From assembly GCA_933228675.1 (NCBI GenBank), contig OW121744.1, positions 116,087,600-116,151,599 of the forward strand: 64,000 bases of DNA, read 5' to 3'. Shown here in pieces: positions 11,021 through 24,000 of the stretch; position 1 is the stretch's first letter; each line of letters begins with the position of its first letter. Both the position numbers and the translations under genes were made by a program. This stretch comes from Stomorhina lunata. Lineage: Eukaryota; Arthropoda; Insecta; Diptera; Rhiniidae. The notes under the pieces were generated by a model. It ran no database searches and was not told where the DNA came from. It saw nothing but the letters and a program-made list of their open reading frames with translations.

Positions 11021-11852
11021 GTTTTCTTATGGTTTCTTTTTTGTGGCTCTTTTTGTAATTAATCGTTAAATTAGTGACTATATAGTCAAGCTATGGTTCT
11101 ATTTTCAACGAGATAAAGATATAACAAATCATGGCTCTATAAAAAGTCTAGTTTTCAATTGAGACTTCTTATACAGCCTATGATGGATTCTATATAGTCG
11201 AATTTTCAATCTTGGCAATTTATACAAACCATTTTCAGTCTATAAAATTTTAAAAACCTTTTACGTTTGCTCTTAAAACAACATATAAACTTACTTATGC
11301 AAGTGCATAAGTATTACAAAAAAAAAAAAATACAAAAATAATTGATTAAAACCAAAAAAAGAGATTAAAATTAAATGTTACATATTCGAGTACATGATTT
11401 TTGTGTTGTATCCATTTTCCAGTTTTTTTTTTCGATATTTGACACCCTTTAAAAATATTTAAATATTAAATGAGTTAAATGTGCAACAATTGCAACATTT
11501 AAACACAAAACAACTGAAAATATGTGGTTGTGGCTTTGATGATAGACAGACAGACAGACAGCCACAAAGTGATTGACTGCAAAAATCAAATAATAATCCA
11601 TTAGAATTATTTGTTATATAAAAATTATTAACAATTAACATGAATTAATAAATGTACAAATACATTGAAATAAAAAAAAAAACAAAAAGAAGAAAAGAAA
11701 AGCCAAAGGGATTCAACGCAACATAAAACTGCCCTTGAAATTGAACAATCCCCTCCAACATTAGCTAAATCATCAATAAATATTATCAACATCATCATTC
11801 GACGCATTATTCATCGAATTCTCTGGGGGTGTGTTTTTTGTGACCGGTAAAG
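11021..11852 (+). other. SerT upstream flank / probable 5' UTR
   Basis: 11050-11220 holds a few degenerate units of the TATAGTC...CAAT repeat family. 11540-11565 has a short CAGA run. An acceptor-like TATCCATTTTCCAG ends at 11422, so the ATG exon could begin just after it. CATCATCATTCGACG near 11790 and a TGA at 11841 precede the start codon. No TATA/Inr pair is convincing immediately upstream. Confidence 0.45.
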
Positions 11853-12080
11853 ATGGAGCGCACGAAACGTAGTAATAACAGTAATAGTTGTGAATTTGCC
11901 AATAATTTAGCCACAAATGCATCATCGACCACAACAATAGCGAACAATAGTACAACAACTCCTTGGAGCAATAACAAGGAATCGCCACCGAATGAGGAGG
12001 ACTCAAACGAAGATGATACAGATAATGCAACACCAGCCAAAGTCACAGATCCCTTAGCACCGAAATTCACAAATAATGAG
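11853..12080 (+). CDS. SerT: SerT coding exon 1 (residues 1-76)
   Basis: Encodes the hydrophilic cytoplasmic N-terminus. It is rich in Asn, Ser and Thr, then acidic (EEDSNEDD), and ends in [17 protein letters not shown], which closely resembles Drosophila SerT. It ends in phase 0 at a strong donor, GAG|GTAAGT. The intronic frame stops five codons later (TGA at 12093-12095), so retention of intron 1 would truncate the protein before the repeat array could be translated. Confidence 0.93.
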
Positions 12081-15000
12081 GTAAGTTTCTTTTGAATCCC
12101 TTTTTCAATCGTGGTGTCTTTATGTAGTCCTATTTTCAATCGTGGGTCTTTATGTGGTCCTATTTTCAATCGAGGGTCTTTATGTGGTCCTATTTTCAAA
12201 CGTGGGTCTTTATGTGGTCCTATTTTCAATCGTGGGTCTTTACATAGTCCTATTTTCAATTGGGGGTCTTTATGTAGTCCTGTTTTCAATCGTGGGTCTT
12301 TATGTAGTCCTATTTTCAATCGTGGGTCTTTATGTGGTCCTATTTTTAATCGATAGTCTTTATGTGGTCCTATTTTCAAACGTGGGTCTTTATGTGGTCC
12401 TATTTTCAATCGTGGGTCTTTACATAGTCCTATTTTCAATCGCAGGTCTTTATGTAGTCCTGTTTTCAATCGTGGGTCTTTATGTAGTCCTATTTTGAAT
12501 CGTGAATCTTTATTTAGTCCTATTTTCAATCTTGGATCTATATGTAGTCCAATTTTCAGTCGTGGCTTTTTATGTGGTCCTATTTTCAATCGTGGAAATT
12601 TATGTGGTCCTTTTTTCAATCGTGGGTCTTTATGTGGTCCTATTTTCAATAGTGAGTCTTTATGTGGTTCTATTTTCAATCGTTGATCTTTATCGTGAGT
12701 CTTTATGTGGTCCTATTTTTAATCGTGGGCTTTTATGTAGTCCTATTTTCAATCGCGGGTCTTTATGTGGTCCTATTTTCAATCGTGGGTCTTTATGTGG
12801 TCATATGTTAAATTGTGGGTCTTTATGTGGTCATATGTTAAATTGTGGGTCTTTATGTGGTCCTATTTTCAATCGTGGGTCTTTATGTGGTCCTTTTTTC
12901 AATCGTGGGTCTTTATGTGGTCCTATTTTCAATAGTGAGTCTTTATGTGGTTCTATTTTCAATCGTTGATCTGTATCGTGAGTCTTTATGTGGTCCTATT
13001 TTTAATCGTGGGCTTTTATGTAGTCCTATTTTCAATCGCGGGTCTTTATGTGGTCCTATTTTCAATCGTGGGTCTTTATGTGGTCATATGTTAAATTGTG
13101 GGTCTTTATGTGGTCATATGTTAAATTGTGGGTCTTTATGTGGTCCTATTTTCAATCGTGGGTCTTTATGTGGTCATATGTTCAATTGTGGGTCTTTATG
13201 TGGTCCTATTTTCAATCGTGGGTCTTTATGTGGTCCTATTTTCAATCGTGGGTCTTTATGTGGTCATATGTTCAATTGTGGGTCTTTATGTGTTCCTATT
13301 TTCAATCGTGGGTCTTTATGTGGTCATATGTTCAATTGTGGGTCTTTATGTGGTCCTATTTTCAATCGTGGGTCTTTATGTGGTCCTATTTTCAATCGTG
13401 GGTCTTTATGTGGTCCTATTTTCAATCGTGGCTCTTTATGTGGTCCTATTTTCAATCGTGGGTCTTTATGTGGTCATATGTTCAATTGTGGGTCTTTATG
13501 TGTTCCTATTTTCAATCGTGGGTCTTTATGTGGTCATATGTTCAATTGTGGGTCTTTATGTGTTCCTATTTTCAATCGTGGGTCTTTATGTGGTCATATG
13601 TTCAATTGTGGGTCTTTATGTGGTCCTATTTTCAATCGTGCGTCTTTTTGTGGTCATATGTTCAATTGTGGGTCTTTATGTGGTCCTATTTTCAATCGTG
13701 GGTCTTTATGTGGTCATATGTTCAATTGTGGGTCTTTATGTGGTCCTATTTTCAATCGTGGGTCTTTATGTGGTCATATGTTCAATTGTGGGTCTTTATG
13801 TGGTCCTATTTTCAATCGTGGGTCTTTATGTGGTCATATGTTCAATTGTGGGTCTTTATGTGGTCCTATTTTCAATCGTGGGTCTTTATGTGGTCCTATT
13901 TTCAATCGTGGGTCTTTACATAGTCCTATTTTCAATCGCAGGTCTTTATGTAGTCCTGTTTTCAATCGTGGGTCTTTATGTAGTCCTATTTTGAATCGTG
14001 AATCTTTATTTAGTCCTATTTTCAATCTTGGATCTATATGTAGTCCCATTTTCAGTCGTGGCTTTTTATGTGGTCCTATTTTCAATCGTGGAAATTTATG
14101 TGGTCCTTTTTTCAATCGTGGGTCTTTATGTGGTCCTATTTTCAATAGTGAGTCTTTATGTGGTTCTATTTTCAATCGTTGATCTTTATCGTGAGTCTTT
14201 ATGTGGTCCTATTTTTAATCGTGGGCTTTTATGTAGTCCTATTTTCAATCGCGGGTCTTTATGTGGTCCTATTTTCAATCGTGGGTCTTTATGTGGTCAT
14301 ATGTTAAATTGTGGGTCTTTATGTGGTCATATGTTAAATTGTGGGTCTTTATGTGGTCCTATTTTCAATCGTGGGTCTTTATGTGGTCCTTTTTTCAATC
14401 GTGGGTCTTTATGTGGTCCTATTTTCAATAGTGAGTCTTTATGTGGTTCTATTTTCAATCGTTGATCTGTATCGTGAGTCTTTATGTGGTCCTATTTTTA
14501 ATCGTGGGCTTTTATGTAGTCCTATTTTCAATCGCGGGTCTTTATGTGGTCCTATTTTCAATCGTGGGTCTTTATGTGGTCATATGTTAAATTGTGGGTC
14601 TTTATGTGGTCATATGTTAAATTGTGGGTCTTTATGTGGTCCTATTTTCAATCGTGGGTCTTTATGTGGTCATATGTTCAATTGTGGGTCTTTATGTGGT
14701 CCTATTTTCAATCGTGGGTCTTTATGTGGTCCTATTTTCAATCGTGGGTCTTTATGTGGTCATATGTTCAATTGTGGGTCTTTATGTGGTCCTATTTTCA
14801 ATCGTGGGTCTTTATGTGGTCATATGTTCAATTGTGGGTCTTTATGTGGTCCTATTTTCAATCGTGGGTCTTTATGTGGTCCTATTTTCAATCGTTGGTC
14901 TTTATGTGGTCCTATTTTCAATCGTGGGTCTTTATGTGGTCCTATTTTCAATCGTGGGTCTTTATGTGGTCATATGTTCAATTGTGGGTCTTTATGTGGT

Positions 15001-18000
15001 CCTATTTTCAATCGTGGGTCTTTATGTGGTCATATGTTCAATTGTGGGTCTTTATGTGGTCCTATTTTCAATCGTGCGTCTTTATGTGGTCATATGTTCA
15101 ATTGTGGGTCTTTATGTGGTCCTATTTTCAATCGTGGGTCTTTATGTGGTCATATGTTCAATTGTGGGTCTTTATGTGGTCCTATTTTCAATCGTGGGTC
15201 TTTATGTGGTCATATGTTCAATTGTGGGTCTTTATGTGGTCCTATTTTCAATCGTGGGTCTTTATGTGGTCATATGTTCAATTGTGGGTCTTTATGTGGT
15301 CCTATTTTCAATCGTGCGTCTTTATGTGGTCATATGTTCAATTGTGGGTCTTTATGTGGTCCTATTTTCAATCGTGGGTCTTTATGTGGTCATATGTTCA
15401 ATTGTGGGTCTTTATGTGGTCCTATTTTCAATCGTGGGTCTTTATGTGGTCATATGTTCAATTGTGGGTCTTTATGTGGTCCTATTTTCAATCGTGGGTC
15501 TTTATGTGGTCATATGTTCAATTGTGGGTCTTTATGTGGTCCTATTTTCAATCGTGCGTCTTTATGTGGTCATATGTTCAATTGTGGGTCTTTATGTGGT
15601 CCTATTTTCAATCGTGGGTCTTTATGTGGTCATATGTTCAATTGTGGGTCTTTATGTGGTCCTATTTTCAATCGTGGGTCTTTATGTGGTCATATGTTCA
15701 ATTGTGGGTCTTTATGTGGTCCTATTTTCAATCGTGGGTCTTTATGTGGTCATATGTTCAATTGTGGGTCTTTATGTGGTCCTATTTTCAATCGTGCGTC
15801 TTTATGTGGTCATATGTTCAATTGTGGGTCTTTATGTGGTCCTATTTTCAATCGTGGGTCTTTATGTGGTCATATGTTCAATTGTGGGTCTTTATGTGGT
15901 CCTATTTTCAATCGTGGGTCTTTATGTGGTCATATGTTCAATTGTGGGTCTTTATGTGGTCCTATTTTCAATCGTGGGTCTTTATGTGGTCCGATTTTCA
16001 TTCGCATAACTTCATTTTTAAATTGTAGAGTTCATAAATTCTTAGTTTAGACCATTTCTTGTTGTGATTCCATTATTAAATACCAATTTTTTTTTCCAGC
16101 GTGTTTTAGTCGTCTCAGTGACCGAGAGACGTCGCGAGACCTGGGGTCAGAAAGCCGAGTTCCTGTTAGCTGTCATAGGCTTTGCCGTTGATTTGGGCAA
16201 TGTCTGGCGCTTTCCCTACATATGCTATCAGAATGGTGGAGGTGCATTTCTGATACCCTACTGCGTGATGTTGATATTTGGGGGATTGCCTTTGTTCTAC
16301 ATGGAATTGGCATTGGGACAATTTCATCGTTGTGGCTGTTTGAGTATTTGGAAAAGAATATGTCCAGCATTGAAAGGTAAGTGTAGAAGAATATTTACGA
16401 AATATTTTATTAAAGATTTGCCATATTTTTATGTTAAGGAATGTTTATTATCATGTTTCCTTTCCCTTGCTATGATGAGGCCAATAAGACACGTACGTTC
16501 TTTTGGCAGCAGAAGCAAAAATTATTTGTTCAATTTCTTGAGGATTTTCTTTTTTACCTGTTTAATGATTTTCTTGTCATTTCTTATTTTCTCCTTAATT
16601 CTGTTTTATTGAGCACAAAAATTGTTTGCTTTCCGTTTTTTTTTTATTTTTGTTCTTTGTCACAGAAAGTTTCAAAGACTTTTTTAAGTAGTTTCTATTT
16701 GTTTTTCTAACGTTTTGTCTAGTCGCAAAGTTAAAGAGAATTTGTTGAGGGGATCGAAAAGGAAAACAAATAAATATTTTTCTCTTCTATGAGTGTGTGT
16801 GTGTGTGTCTGTGTGTCATTTGGTCTCTTTTAAAAAGTCAAGTAGACAACTGTGTCATTGTGACAACAAGAAGTTGACAATGTAAACACTACTTCAAACT
16901 ACAATGTTGCCACTAAGAAGTCATTTTAAAGTCTTTAGTTTGATAGTAGTTCTCTTAAATAGAAAGATTTGTTAAACCTAATGGGTTCTTAATATTTGTT
17001 TATACCCTACATCATAAGAGGTGTGTACTTCCCAAAGAACTCCATTTCCGGATTTGATGTAAATAATTCAATTCCGTTGGAACAAGTTTTCTATAGAAAA
17101 GTTGTGGCTGAGATAACTTCTAGTTTATTTTATATAGAAGAGTTATCGGTACATTAAGTTTTATATTAAAAAGTTGTCAATGGGTTAAGTTTTCTATAGA
17201 AAACTTATAGTCAATCTTTAAAATTGGCTCTTTATATAGTACAATTTCCAACTAAAGAAAATATCTTGCTTGAGCAGCTTAAACCAAAAAAAAAACTATT
17301 TCATAGATTTAAGATTAAAAATTGTGTCACTTCCAGCTACAAATTGTTTTTCATTGAAAATTTAAATATGTATGTAAATGTTTCTTCCAAAACTTTGTTG
17401 GTTTTCGTGCATTTGACAAAAGGCACCCGATCCAAAAGTTTCAAATAATCAGATTTACAAATTTTTGATTAAAGATAAACTTGTTGCTTGTTTTATTTTT
17501 AATATAATTTGATTGTTTGTGCTACTGTATGAAACTCTAGCAACTTCTTTTCAATCATTCAAGCCCATATAAATTGCAAATAATGGTAGAACCAAACATC
17601 TAACCAAACAACATGTTGTCAGTAGGACAAATTCTATAAAGACAAGTTGTTGCCGCCATAAATCTGCAAAAAAAAAAGTAGAAATGAGTATCTCTGTTTC
17701 AATTTAGACAAGTTAAAGATTGAATGAAGATTTAAATGATGATGTATTGTTAACATAAATTTTTATATGAATTTCATATAAATTAGACAAAAAACACTCA
17801 CAGTTGGATTTAATATAATTATAATGTTATATTTAGAAAAAGATTAAAATTGTAATTAAATCAACAACACAGTTTTGGGTAATAAAAATAAGAACTCATA
17901 TGGAATGAAATTACATACATATTTAGTAATATTAGAACTGAGATTTTTATAATAATATCAAAATTACATTAACAGGCTTTATTTTCAGCCATATTTTTTT

Positions 18001-21000
18001 AATTAAAAATTTTGCTCTGCTTATGGGAATCATATGCGAGAGGTTTACAAAAAATAAACAATGTTCACCAAAATTAAAAAAAAACTTTTACAATAATATT
18101 TATTTGTTGCATTTGGCTCATGTTGGCGCAGCTAATAATAAATAGATTTTATTCCCAATACTTATTACTAATTTCAATTTTTAATATTTTTGCAAAAAAG
18201 TAAAAAAGAACGTTAATTTTTTCTTTTAAAAATTCTCTGAAAAATTAAATTTTTTAAAAATAAAATTTTTAACAATTGAATTTATTTTGAATTAGCGCAC
18301 ATTTGCGCAATTAATAATTAATAGATATATTTCTTTGTATATTCTAATAATTTAAATTTTTATTTCTTTTGCAAAAAAGTTGAAAAGTTCTTATAAACAA
18401 CAGTTTGAAAAAGAAACTTTTTAAAAAGATAAAAAAAATCGTATTTAGTTCTTTAAATGAATTTGTTTTAAATTAGCGCAAGTTTGCGCAAGTAATATTT
18501 AATTCATGTAATTCCTCATACATTTAAATAATTAAAATTTTTATTTCTTTTGCAAAAAACTACAAAAATTGTTAAATTTTCTCTTTTAAAAATCGGTTCG
18601 AAAAGCAAAATTTTTTAAAAGTTTTATAAAAGAAAAATTTCAAAATTGCTCTAATTTACGCAAGTAAATATTAATTTTCATACTTTTCTCCAATTTTGGT
18701 TTGAAATTTTATTAGAAAATGGACAGCAAAAGTTTTTCCTTCTAACGCTTTGTTTTTTATTTTAAAAATTTCTTTTACAATTAAATTTCGTATTTACTGC
18801 AGCGCAAGTTTGCGCAAAAACTACTTTATACATTTTACTCTTCATATCTTTTTGCAATTTTGGTTTTTAATTTTGTTAAGAAATTTCCTAGTTTTTCTTT
18901 TCTTAATACAGATAAAAAAAAACAAAAGTCTTGACCAAAAAATACTATAAAGAATTTTTATATAAAATAATTTACTGGAAAAAGCCGCAAGTTTGCGCAA
19001 AATATTATTAATGCATTTTACTCTTGGTACCTTTAAGCAATTTTAGTTTTTAATTTTGAGAAGAATAGAAGTGAAAAATGTATTCTTTTTTAATTTAAAT
19101 TTTTGGTGTAAAAATTTGTTTGACTTTATTTAGAAAATATTAAACTTTAGGGTTTCAAAAAGTCATGATTTTATTACAAAAAAATGCTCCTATATATTGT
19201 TCTTATGACAACCTAGTGGTTCTACTTTTATATCTTATACTAAATCTAGTTAATTTATTGTTTTCTTCCTTAATACAGATATAAAAACAAAAGTCTTGAG
19301 CAAAGTATTTTTATATAAAATAATTTTCTGGGAAAACGCGCAAGTTTGCGCAAGAAGTAATTAATGTTTTTTATTTTTCATGCCTTGGAGCAATTTCAGT
19401 TTTTAATTTTGAGAAGAATAAAAGTGAAAAAAGTATATTTTTCTTTTCTAAAAATTTTTAAAAAACAAAAGTAAAATTTGTTTGTCTTAATTAGGAAGAA
19501 TTGGACTTCATTGTTTAATTATATATATAAAATAATTTACTGGAAAAAGGAGCAAGTTTGCGCAGAATATTTTTAATGCATTTTATTCCTCGTAATTTTA
19601 AGCAGTTTTGGTTTTTGATTTTAAGAAGAATAAAAGTGAAAAAATATAGTTTTTTCAATTCTAAAAATTGGTATAAAAATTTGTTTGACTTAATTATTTA
19701 TATAAAATTATTTACTGGAAAAGGCGCAAGTTTGCGCAAAATATTATTACTGCATTTTATTCCTCGCACATTTAAACAATTTTGGTTTTTAGTTTAGAGA
19801 AGAATAAAAGTGAAAAAAGTCTATTTTTCAATTCTTAAAAATTTCGTTTAACTCAATTAGGAAATTTTGGACTTTAATCTTTCAAAAAGTCATGTTTTTA
19901 TACAAAAATTTTTTTTATACATTGTCCCCTATGACAACCTAGTGGTTTTACCTTTATTTCTTATGTTGAATCTAGTTAATTTATAGTTTTCTTTTAAAAT
20001 AATTGAAAAAGTTTGTTGATTGTTTCCTTACCTTGACTCTCTTGCTTCAACAGGTGTCGGCTATGCCATATGCCTGATAGACATTTACATGGGCATGTAT
20101 TATAATACAATTATAGGCTGGGCTGTTTATTATTTATTTGCCTCGTTCACTTCGAAATTGCCATGGACATCATGCGATAATCCCTGGAATACGGAAACTT
20201 GTATGCCGGTAACAAATCCCAATTTTAACGCCAACCAAACGACACCGGCTAAAGAGTTTTTTGAGTAAGTGTTAAGAGTTTATGTGTGATATTTATATGT
20301 ACATGTGGTTAAAGGGGTATTGGTAAGTAAGTGAGAAGAAGTTAAAATGACCCCTTTCTAAGCAAACACTTGATTTTTTTATTTATTTATCTAATGGTTT
20401 TTCTATTAAAATAGCTACTAATTTAATGTTTTTCCTTTGTATTTATTTTAATTCATCTATAAAAAAAATCTCAATTTGAAGACGTCAAGTATTGGAGCAA
20501 TACAAATCAAATGGTTTAGATTTAATGGGTCCTGTTAAGCCGACATTAGCTTTATGTGTTTTTGGTGTATTTGTTTTGGTCTATTTCTCCCTCTGGAAGG
20601 GGGTACGCTCGGCTGGTAAAGTGGTATGGGTAACGGCTTTGGCACCTTATGTTGTACTCATCATTTTACTGATAAGGGGTGTATCTTTGCCTGGCGCCGA
20701 TGAGGGTATTAAATACTACTTAATGCCCGAGTGGCATAAATTGAAAAATTCTAAGGTTTGTTTAGTTTTTTTTTTATTCTAAAGAATTTTCTTAATGTTT
20801 AACTTTTGTTAGAAAAATGTTAATATTTTAAATTTGTTTTCTTTTTCTAGGTTTGGATAGATGCTGCCTCACAAATCTTCTTTTCCTTGGGTCCTGGTTT
20901 TGGTACTCTCTTGGCTTTGTCTAGTTATAATAAATTTCATAATAATTGTTATCGGGATGCTTTAATTACCAGCAGTATTAATTGTTTAACCAGTTTTTTG

Positions 21001-24000
21001 GCGGGTTTTGTTATATTTTCAGTATTGGGGTAAGTTTTTAATAATATTTATATACAAAATTTGAGTAGGCAGCTAAAGGCAAAAAACTATTTTTGCCTTA
21101 GTTTTTTAAGATAATAATAAATAAAAAGTCTTTGCGATATTGTTTAACAATGTCTTCACTTCTTTGTTATAAGGTTTTGAACAAAACCTAAATTTTTTCT
21201 TTTCTTAATTTTTATATTTTTATATATTTTTTCATTTTCTCTTCACGTCAGCTATATGGCCCATGTCCAAAAGACCACCATAGATCGTGTGGGTCTTGAG
21301 GGTCCTGGTCTAGTGTTCATTGTCTACCCCGAGGCCATAGCCACCATGAGCGGTTCTGTTTTTTGGTCTATCATTTTCTTCTTAATGCTGATTACCTTGG
21401 GTTTGGATAGTACCTTTGGTGGCTTGGAGGCCATGATTACGGCCCTGTGTGATGAATATCCTCGCAGCATTGGAAGGAGAAGAGAACTGTTTGTGTTGCT
21501 TCTATTGGCTGGTATCTATTTGTGTGCTCTGCCAACAATGACTTATGTGAGTAGGAATAAAAAAAGTTTTCAGGAAATGAAAAAATATTTCCTATTTAAT
21601 GTTTTATAGGAAATAACACTGTGCTAGTCGAAAAAAACGACAAAAGGGAGACCTAGTGGGTAATGGTAATTCGAGTACGCTGAATTCAATGATGCCGTTA
21701 TGAAAATAGATGTGGTTGAATTTCGGATTTTATACTAAGTTCAAGAAAATAAACAGTATTCGAGTTACGCGAATTTATATTGCTCAACCTCCTTAATTTT
21801 TTTTATAATATTATATATCGAAAACTAGATCTAACCTAAAAAAAAAACGGTTAGCAACATTGAATTCAGCGTACTCGATTTATCTTTACTCATTAGGTCT
21901 CCCTATTGACAGTAAATTTTTTCAAAATCGAGCACAGTGTAATGGCAGGCAGAAAATTTTCTAAAAAATCAACTCTCGCCGATTTTCACAAGAAAATATG
22001 AGGCGATAGTTGACTTTTATAAGAAACAATAGGCAATAGAAGGTATTCAAAAAAAATATTAGGCGACACAAAATTTTTAAGAGAAAATTATATGCGAAAG
22101 TTAATTTTCTTAATGACTTACATTTTGACAATGACTTGCTCTTTGAGAATGACTTGCATTTTGACAATGACTTGGACTTTGGAAATGGTATGCATTTAAG
22201 AATGACTTACTTTTTTAGAATGACTTTCACTTTGCGAATGACTTGCATTTTGATAATGACTTGTACTTTGTCAATGACTTTCACTTTGGGAATGACTTGC
22301 ATTTTGATAATGGCTTGTACTTTGTCAATGACTTTTTATTTAAGAATGGGTAAAATTGTACAGCTGCCACGCTTTCCTGCCATACAATGTGACAATGGGT
22401 CAAGTCAATTATTATTGATTTTAAACAAGATATGCAAATATATGCAAATGATACATATATTGTTACAAAGCTAAGACTTCTGGTTTTGATTTAATCTAAA
22501 CATAGACTCAAAGATTTTTCTTAAAAAAAGTTATAATCAACTTAACTTGTAAAAAGTTGTATTTTCAAAAAATTATATCTTAATTTGTAAAAATAGTTCT
22601 TGCTTTTGTTCAAGTGACTTAAAATTAACTTTTGGCTAGATATGCAGATAATTTAAATCTTGTTAATAATCTGAAACTTAAGCCTATAATTGGACAAAAG
22701 CTTAGTTCAAAACATTTTTATTGAAAAAAGTTATTATGAACTAAACTTGTGAAAAGTTATTTTCATAACAAAATTAACGATTTTATGGTTTTTCTTTAGT
22801 AAAATTTAAAAGATATTTGAAGTATTTTAAAACTTTTATGACAATTTCATATTTTCTCATAGATTTCTGATATAATTAGCTATATGGCCTATGTCATTCT
22901 ACTGAAAGCTATAAGTATATATATATCTCAGAATCAATCAATATTTCTAGAGTAAAAATACAGAGAAATAATGCCTATTCAATCAATTCAAAGAGATACT
23001 TAGAAAAACCGCATTAATAGATTTTCGTTAATTCATTACGACTCATTTGAATTTCTTTTCTAAAATATCTTAAAAGGATTTTAGCATTATAAATTGTTAT
23101 TCAAGTATAAATTGACTTTAAGAAATATAAATACATTATTTCTAGCTCCTTAAGTTTGTTATCCTGTTGTTAGGATTGTCAGTCAGTTATTCAATTCAAA
23201 CACTTTTAACACCTGTCCAAGTGATTTACTACTAAACAATTTGACTTCTTAAGTATTAAGGAGTTGATTATTCTTTCATACAAAGATATAAGTGTAAATG
23301 TATTCCTTTAATTTATGTACATATGTGTATTCCTTAACATATAAACATTAACATTGATAAGGACTTTTTACATCTGTGTGTGTGTATTTGTTTGTGTTTG
23401 AAAAAGCTTTTTTTTTTTGTTTTCTTTCAACTCCTTTCAAACACTTGTTGATATCGGTAAATGTGTGTTGATAGTTGTGGTTGTGTATATGTATAAATTT
23501 GTGTGATAGTGCTAACTAATGTTTGTTATCACTTGACTTGATTACATTAGAAATTATAATTTTTGCTACTTAACTTGAGGTGAAAGTAAATAACTTAGGG
23601 GGTATTGGCTTAGATTAATTTTACAAAAAAGTTGTGGTCAAAGACATAAATTTGGAAAATCTTTGCCGTTATATATGTTACATGTTGTCTTAAAAAGTTT
23701 AAGTTTTGGTTTACTTTTTTACACATTTTTTAAAAATTTACATGTATGATATCATGTTGCATATTATAGATTTTAGACTAAATATGCAAGTATATGCAGA
23801 CAAATTATATATTATTAGAAAGTTAAGACTTTAAGGTTTAATTGGACCTTAATTTATTATAAACGGTTTTTATTTAAAAAAGTTATATCAACAATTTTTT
23901 AACAATTTTTTTTTTCAAAAAATGTTTATAGTTTCACTTTATATGAAGAAGTTTAAGCTAAATATGCAAATATAAGCAGATGTTGTATATATTGTTACAA

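Noticed and set aside
12111..16050. Very long overlapping open frames (up to 569 codons) on the + strand and 113-290 codons on the minus strand in SerT intron 1
   Set aside because: The unit is 30 bp and stop-free, so frames stay open by periodicity. The peptides are perfect 10-residue repeats in three frames at once, lie inside a spliced intron and are not entered from exon 1, whose frame stops at 12093.
16441..16710. 89-codon frame directly after SerT exon 2
   Set aside because: Lies in intron 2; hydrophobic Phe/Leu-rich translation of T-rich DNA with no family signature.
22136..22474. 112-codon frame with repeated LRMTC/LSMTF peptide
   Set aside because: Reads through the 18-bp minisatellite within intron 6 of SerT.
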